Assembly: GCA_945643635.1 (NCBI GenBank)
Contig: CALZFC010000248.1
Coordinates: 3,701,501 to 3,765,500, forward strand
Source of the DNA: Allodiplogaster sudhausi
Lineage: Eukaryota > Nematoda > Chromadorea > Rhabditida > Diplogasteridae
Length of the DNA stretch: 64,000 bases
Direction: 5' to 3'
Of this stretch, positions 56,791 to 64,000 are shown in pieces. Under the pieces are notes generated by a model. That model had not been told where the DNA came from. It was given only the letters and a program-made list of their open reading frames with translations, and did no database searches. A program made the position numbers and the translations under genes. Within the stretch, counting starts at the first letter, position 1, and the number at the start of each line of letters is the position of its first letter.

Positions 56791-57960
56791 GAAAGAAAAG
56801 ATACAAATAGAGAAATATAAATGCACCATGATGGAAAACAATGGAAAACGGATGTAGGGACCAGAGAGCTATTGGAGACAATTAAAGAAGCGCGGCACAT
56901 TTGGGAGTTAGAACGAATGAACTCTATGGCGTTCTACGTAAAACAAAAAAAAAACGTTTCTAAGAATTGCTGGAATATTGCTTTGTCTAAGAATAGCAAA
57001 GCATATGACGACGGTGCGGAATGTGTGGGAACCATTCCAACACGTCATAATGCTCACATCAAACCCAACTTTAACTAAAAAAAATTTATAACGAAAAAAA
57101 AATCTCTCAAACAAAGCTCTTCACTTATAATGAACGATTAATCATGGTGAATTCTCTACCGAAACGAAGTAAAATTCCAACAAATGACTAACGGCTTCTT
57201 TTGTTTACAAATTCCAAGCATAAGCAAGGTTCGCGTTTTTGTTGCAGCAAATTGTATATCTAACTTTTTTCTCTCCTCTTTTCGCCTTTTTTTCAGAAAG
57301 GGGTACAAAAGAAACAATGTAGCAATTAGAAACTTAGAAACTATTTGAGAGCCATAGACTCGCAATGGTTCAAAGGGGAGTGTGGGGGGTGGAGGCAAGG
57401 GGTATTGCCAACACTACTCCTGGTCCCCCATTGCTCCTGCCTACACCCCTTAGACCTCCCCGACTCTTCTCACTCTATATCTCGTGTGGATGCGTGTACA
57501 AAATCCGCTTTGCTCTCTCGTGATGGAGATAAGACGAGATAAAGTTCAGCAAAGCAAGATGCGAACGCGGGAATGAAGGGGCTTCAGGGGCGCGGGGCGA
57601 CTATGGCAAGGAAATATTATTGTTATGAAAAGCATAAAAGATAAGCATAGGTTGTCTTTTAAAAATCATGGGACGCTGTCTTCGAAAAAAAAAAGAGCAT
57701 GAAAAGGCACATTGGATGTGCAACTCGAACATTCGGTAAGATAAAGCATAAACAAGAGGAAAGCAAAATAGAGAGGTAGAGAGCGGTAGTGGGAGAGAGA
57801 GGAGAGGAGAGCAGAGAGAGAGAGAGAGTGGAAAAGAAATTATGCTGAACGAATAATGGAACAAATCTATCTTTTGTTAGAGAAAGAAATACTCCAGAAA
57901 CCATGACGACAAGTGGTCATGGGGCGTCTGCCGCCCACATGGACTTTTAGCGACTCACTT
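56791..57960. other. non-coding DNA, nothing recognised
   Basis: The most complex-sequence stretch of the right end. An 85-codon plus-strand frame at 56,821-57,078 has no motif or splice support. Confidence 0.4.
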
Positions 57961-58032
57961 AGCGGCAGAGTCTCTGACGGAAAGAGAGAAAGATAGAGAG
58001 ACTGAGTGAGAAAGAGAGAGAGAGAGAGAAAC

Positions 58033-58063
<31 letters not shown>

Positions 58064-58256
58064 AACAGAGAGAGAGAGAGCGAACGGCAGAGAAATAAGA
58101 AAGAAAGGAAAAAAAGAAAGACACAAAAGCAACTACTCAAGAGTGTTGAAAAGGGAGCTGTTACAAAATGACGAAGATTTTTCAATGAACCAAAAAAACC
58201 TCAATACCTACATAAAATGCGCTTTTCTTAAAGGAGAGCGAGAGAGCATGCAAAAA

Positions 58257-58287
<31 letters not shown>

Positions 58288-58555
58288 AAGAGTGAGAGAA
58301 AGAGAGAGAATTTGTGTCCATTTTGAGGCCGAGACTGGGGTAGGCTATAAAGTAAGAGAGTCCTAGCCACTTGTGGCTCGGGCATGGCCAAAAGAATATA
58401 ATAAGGGAAACTCGAGTGCTCGCTTCCTTTTCAATGGCATGCAGTGCTCTGGCTGGAGCTGAAAAGTGCCCCTGAATTCGCTTTCTGCTTCCCTCGCTCT
58501 CTCTCTCTTTCTCTCTCTCTCTCTTTCTACTCTCTCTCTCTCTCTCTACTCTAGC

Positions 58556-58586
<31 letters not shown>

Positions 58587-59681
58587 TCAATGGAAGCAAC
58601 GGATGGTCGGGAGTGCTTTTTGATGGCATGTGCCCTAGCGTGATTGAAGAGCGTTTATTCATCGTCAGCAGTAGATTAGAGCTGATAATCCATATTAAAA
58701 TAGCTCGATGCTAAATTCAGAGAAAAGCGGTTCTAAAAGTCAGGTGATACAAATAAAATGAAATTCGTATACGTTTACAAAAAAGGCCACACAGCCATAA
58801 TGAAAAACCGCTTATATAGGAAAATTCTCAAAGAGAACGGCAACACCTGCGGAATCGAAATCGTCCAACTAAAGCAGAGGGAAAAGCCAGAAATATTCTG
58901 GCTTTGATAGGAATTAACCGTACAAATTAGATGAGCATTGAAGAATGTGTCGATTACCAACCACTTTCCTACATGGGGCTGACAATGAACAGAGAGATCT
59001 CTTTAACATGAGAGAAGTAGGAAAACAAATAGAAAGAGAAAGAGAGAGAGAGAGAGATAGTGAGGGAAAAAGAGAGCGGCAGAGAGATAGAGATGGGAAG
59101 CAACGTTTACATAAGGAAGACGGCTCATGACCAAATGCAGCCAAAAATACAGGTGGAATAATAGATTCAATAGTGTTTTCATTCGTATTCGCAACCCTTC
59201 TTTCTCACCATAATCACTCCTTCGTTTTTTGTCTCTTTGACTCTCTCTCTTTCTCCCTCTCCCTCTATCTCCCTTTCTCTCACTCTCTCTCTCCCTCACT
59301 CTCTTTCTCTCTCTCTCTCTTGGTCTGTCAATCTCTCTCTTGTCTCTCTCATTCCATCTTCAACCTCTCTTTCCTATGATCTTTTCCCCTTGCAAGGTGT
59401 CAAACAGCCATCTTTCGTGCAGTCCACCTTCCACTTTCTCAGGGCTCTGCTATACTTCTTTTGTCTACTGTGCCTTCTCATCTCTTCATCTATGGCCTGG
59501 TGGCTGTGTCTAGTATGGTGCTTTAAAAATTTAAATCTAGGAGCCAGCTAAATGAAAAAAAAACATGTCCAGCAGCTGGGCAGATATGGCTACACTTGTA
59601 CAGTCTGTTGAGAGATGGATTCAAATGAGGGAAGGGGAGGGCGAATTGACGAAGCTGGGAAGGATTGACAAAAGGAAAGAA

Positions 59682-59724
<43 letters not shown>

Positions 59725-60250
59725 GGGCGAGAGAAAAGAGAGAGAAAGAGAGAGAGCGAGAGAGAGAGAGAGAGAGAGTGGACAGAGAACAGAGAGATCA
59801 GACAGGCAGTGCGAATGAAAACGCATCTCAATCCATATATCCTCCATATCAAGTAAAGAAACTGTGCAAGTGCAGGACAATACAAGGGGGAAGAAAGTGG
59901 GCCATACTACACAAACATGTTCGCAAGTAGCCAATTCCACATTCGGAATTATGATAGGTAAAATGTATTTCATTTTAGAGGGTAACAAGGCAAATTAATT
60001 GAATTATTAAGTTACACCTTAAAATAACTATTGCTCTAGGCGATAAGGAATCTTTATGAGAGCAGTAAATGAAAAGGTCAACGGCATAATCCCCCCCGTT
60101 GTCAGAATTTGCACAAGGTCACCTGCACTCTTCAGGAACGCATTTCAGACTTTTGAGTGTCCATAATAATGATTATGAAAAAGTGCTAAAAATATCTCGT
60201 AGGAAGTAGTCGTAACGAGCTAGGAAATTGCGGCTAAATAGGAATCAAAT
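57961..60250. other. non-coding DNA with GA and CT tracts
   Basis: GA 57,965-58,085, 58,250-58,310, 59,030-59,095 and 59,685-59,790; CT 58,490-58,590 and 59,235-59,345. The intervening unique sequence shows no exon I can support. Confidence 0.45.
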
Positions 60251-60509
60251 GAGAGAGAATATAAAAAAATTTAAATAATTTTTTTTTACATTTTCATGCT
60301 ATTAAAACATCAAATAAATCGACATATATTATAGATCCACTCTCGAGAGAAGTACAATTGTGGAACATAATTGGGGAGATCAGAAGAGGAGGAAAAAGGA
60401 GCGGAAAGCGGTAGGACTTGCGAGGTAGAGAGGTAGAGTGAGAAAGGGGAAGAAGTGCCACGGATTATTCCCACGCGGTGGGGGCTCGCCGATAGGAGTG
60501 AGAGGAGTG

Positions 60510-60524
60510 CAGAATAGGCGAGAT

Positions 60525-60596
<72 letters not shown>

Positions 60597-60670
60597 GAGG
60601 AAGCAAAAGACTGATAGATTAGGTGTGAGACAGAGAGAGGTAGACAACGAGAAAAAGAACAAGGGAAAAG

Positions 60671-60715
<45 letters not shown>

Positions 60716-60798
60716 GAAGCAAAAGACTGATAGATTAGGTGTGAGACAGAGAGAGGTAGACAACGAGAAAAAGAACAAGGGAAAAGAAAAAAGAGAGA

Positions 60799-60833
<35 letters not shown>

Positions 60834-60835
60834 CC
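60510..60835. repeat. 120-bp tandem duplication within a GA array
   Basis: GAGGAAGCAAAAGACTGATAGATTAGGTG...AACAAGGGAAAAGAAAA is present twice (about 60,597 and 60,714) with (GA)n before each copy. Confidence 0.9.
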
Positions 60836-62012
60836 AAAGAGAGTATACAGACAGGGAGATTGGATGGATAGGTATCTTCCTCCTTTTTTTCGCCAAGAAG
60901 GGTACCACCACCCTGGGACCTCTCAACACTACACACAATCTTCGTTCTTCATCACGACTAACACCCCAGAATCCTCAACCACTATCCACCGAAGGACAGT
61001 TGACTTTCTAATCAATGTTCCCGTCACGAACAATAACACTAGTTATTACACAAAAAGTACTATACATAAATTAACAACACAAGATAAATTGTCCTAAAGT
61101 AAATGAACCCCAATTTCAAAGTGTCTATTCTATATTCATGGTACCGTGCAAATGCGCGGAACAGGGAAGAGGGTCAAGAGTTGCGCCACTACACCAAAAT
61201 AATAGCTCATGCCATTACAGAGTACACTGAAAATTCTCTCTCTCTTTCTCTCTCTCTCTCTCTTTCTCTCTCAATTTTTACTATCTCTCACCACCTCTCG
61301 ATTTTCTATCTCTCTCTTTCTCCCCGACTCAACGCAAGAACGAGATCTCCCGCTTTTTTTCGTTGAAAGGTTACGTGCATGTTTTCGCTATCCATTCTTG
61401 CAAGTAAACATAAATGGCAATAAAACAAACCTCGCCAGATTTAGTCTTAATGTCAGAATGTTATAACTTTCACCCTATCGTCAAGAAAACAGAGAATACG
61501 ACGAATAAAAAAGGCGGCCAGGGACAACACAAAGAATCAAAACATGATAGCAAAAGAAAGGACGAGAGAAATACAGCAAGGTTAAGATAGCATAGGAGAG
61601 AGAAAGAGGCAATGGAGTGGAGAAGGACGAATATATAGAGTCGAGCTTAGGATAAGAGAGAGAAAGAGGGAGAGAGAGAGAGAGAGAGAGACTTGGAGAA
61701 GTAAGTAGATAAAGACAAAGTAGCACCTATGGTTAAACAAGCGGGAAGGACTTTTCGATAAGCACGTGGAATGAAAAGCATTCGAAGATGGTAAAATGAA
61801 AAAAGAAAGAAAGAAAAAAGAAGATTAAAAAGGAAAAGAAAGAAAGCGGAATTGTGATAGGATTGAAATGGAGAAAGTGATGAGAAAATAGCCGAGGAAA
61901 GCTTTCAATTCCAATCTGGGAATTGGCAGTGGCATATAGGAGGAGATAAAGAAGTGGATGAGGAGGAGTGAGAGAGACGAGATACGACGAGAGTGAAAGG
62001 GGTAAAAAGATG

Positions 62013-62047
<35 letters not shown>

Positions 62048-63496
62048 GGAGAGAGAGGGAGAGAAATGGAGAGAGAGAAAATGTAAGAGAAGAGAGATAC
62101 TGCCAGCAGAAAAAAAGCCCTTCAGGGGAGTCCAAAAAGTGAGAATAAAAAGAATGGCTATATTCCCAGAGAAATTGACTCTTGCGTTTTGCGAGATAAA
62201 ATATATAAAAAACCTAAATCCACATTTCGTAGCTCAAGTTCGCTATCAATTCGGTGATAAAGAATTCTGGCAATTTCTTCGCAATTAGAGCAGAATTTAC
62301 TTTCTAAAATTATCTTTTTTATTATTTATCTATTATCCTTGTTAAACATCATAAAATGCTCTATTTTTGCATTTTTGCGCTCAAAGCTCTATCATGCCGT
62401 ATTGGAAATGACAAAATTGATGTTGTTCAATGTCTCTCTCAATATTTTCACTTCTTTCTCGTCAGCTATTTTCACTGTCCTACCATAGAATTCTGATAGA
62501 CAAACGCTTAAGCCTCAACCACAATGACAAATGCCCCCCTTCCCCTCCTAAATTATTCATGAAATACAAGTGTAATGCCTTCACAAACGCTGGCTAAACG
62601 TGTAATCATATCACTCGTTGTCAGAAATGTCAGAGGAGGAAGGACACGCAAAAAAAAAGGCTGCGTAATCTTACTCTCTTACTTCACAATAGATCTCTCT
62701 CTCATCGCTCTCTCTCTCTCTCCCCCCGTCTCTCAATCTCTCTCTCTCTCTCACTCCCCTTCTCTCTCCCCCCTCTCAATCTGTCTCCTTCTCTCTCTCT
62801 CTTTCTCTTCTAACCTCTCCCTCCTTCTCTCTCTTCTACCCTCTCTTTCCGTCTCTCTCTCTATCTCCCGTCTTCTCTCTCTTCCTCTCACCCTCTCTCC
62901 ATATTCAACGTAGTATCCGCTTTACTGACAAGTGACTACTCTGGTGAATAATTCCAATTTCGGCATACAAAACGCGTTTGCTAGTCAATCCGTTAATCTA
63001 TCATAAAACTATTGACTCTGAGAGACGTATCGATAAAACTTGTGATGTTCGCGAAAAGCGTAAAGTAGTAACCATAAATTAAATAACAGCGGGATGGTCA
63101 CACTGTTTGGTGGAAAAGCGAATGAACTGAGGAGCCATGTATTTTAAAAAATGAAAAATAGAACTAGAGATAGAGAAATAAGGAGAAAGAGAGAGTGAGA
63201 AAGTGTGTGAGAGAGAGAGGACGAGGAAGAGAGAGAGAGAGAGAGAGAAAGGTAGAGAGAGAGAGAGATAAAGGTAGAGAGAGAGAGAGATAAAGGTAGA
63301 GAGAGGGAGAGACAGAGATCGAAGGAAAACACACTGAATCGAGTTAGTAGAACATGGGCAAGGGTCATAAAAATAGCCTGAAAATAGACAGATGAATACG
63401 ATTGTGGAGAAGTCTGAGGCCTGCGAGGGGAACGTGAGCATTATGTCCATGCTTGTTCTTCTGCTCCGCTTCTAGGCTTACATCTCCTGTTCGTGT

Positions 63497-63548
<52 letters not shown>

Positions 63549-64000
63549 TTCTGCTTGCATCTCTCTCTCTGTCTGTCTGCATCTCTATTTCCTTCACTTT
63601 CTCTCTCTCTCACGGCCTCCCCCAAGAAAGGGAGAAACAGAATCTGGGTGTTGAATGAACCGAAAAGCCTCGCAGAATGTAACGAAGGAAGAGAATGCGC
63701 AGGACTCAGTAGCGTAGAGAAACAGAAAGTAGAGATGATGAAAAGGGAAAGTGAGAGAGAAATACAGAGAGAGGGAGAGAGAGGGAAGAGAGAGAGAGAG
63801 GAAGAGAGAGAGAAAGAAAAGAGAGAGAGAAATACAGAGAGAGAGAGAAAGAGAGGAAAGAGGAGAGAGAGAAAGAGAGAGAGAGAGAAAGAGAAGAGAG
63901 AGAGAGAGAGGAGAGAGAGTGAGAGAGAGAAGAGAGTACAACAGACTATGTGAAGAGCAAGAAACATGCGAGAAAAGACGAGAAAAGTGCCCAAACGCAG
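60836..64000. other. non-coding DNA with GA and CT tracts to the window end
   Basis: CT 61,230-61,330, 62,690-62,905 and 63,500-63,615; GA 61,655-61,695, 62,010-62,085, 63,180-63,320 and 63,735-63,940. At 63,240-63,305 GAAAGGTAGAGAGAGAGAGA repeats about three times. No gene, RNA or mobile element was recognised. Confidence 0.45.

Noticed and set aside
59230..59551. 104-codon hydrophobic plus-strand frame
   Set aside because: Its first half is CT microsatellite; the second half is hydrophobic but has no splice signal or family resemblance.
63365..63994. 209-codon minus-strand frame at the window edge
   Set aside because: Most of it is Ser/Leu or Arg/Glu from GA/CT arrays and it runs in several directions at once.

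Overview
The window reads as nuclear DNA of a nematode, most likely a rhabditid (clade V) species. The coding exons are split by short GT-AG introns with TTTCAG-like acceptors. The two best-resolved genes, tat-5 and aph-1, have C. elegans-like proteins, and from memory they are also neighbours in C. elegans (F36H2.1 and VF36H2L.1). There are also nematode-type chemoreceptor exons and a BEL/Pao retrotransposon with an envelope-like gene of the nematode type. The species cannot be named from the sequence.

Layout. 1-1.3 kb: exons of a 7TM chemoreceptor gene (minus strand). 1.3-12.6 kb: a dense mosaic of inverted-repeat elements and recurring repeat blocks (LTR-like ends, purine minisatellites, a conserved antisense coiled-coil reading frame, CT tracts). 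12.6-21.4 kb: a structurally complete BEL/Pao element with near-identical LTRs and a GTTAC target duplication. Its pol is broken but its envelope-like ORF is open. It lies 8 bp from a 140-bp MITE that has its own 8-bp target duplication. 21.4-22.5 kb: a partial duplicate of the last two exons of aph-1. 22.6-24.9 kb: a transmembrane protein-tyrosine-phosphatase gene (plus strand) whose 5' exons are missing. 24.9-33.2 kb: intergenic DNA and a second mosaic of the same repeat blocks. 33.1-37.6 kb: aph-1, a gamma-secretase subunit (minus, 9 exons). 39.2-51.1 kb: tat-5, a P4-ATPase of the ATP9/Neo1 class (minus, 28 exons, all phases closing to 1,095 codons). 51.1-64 kb: about 13 kb without a recognisable gene, dominated by GA/CT microsatellites.

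The genes do not form a shared pathway. The main story is structural. Two copies of one segment (repeat tail plus aph-1 exons 8-9) sit about 11.6 kb apart and flank the phosphatase gene. The right copy preserves empty sites for both the MITE and the Pao insertion, so the order of events can be read: duplication, then insertions. GA/CT microsatellites have also invaded most tat-5 introns, in places reaching within a few bases of splice sites.
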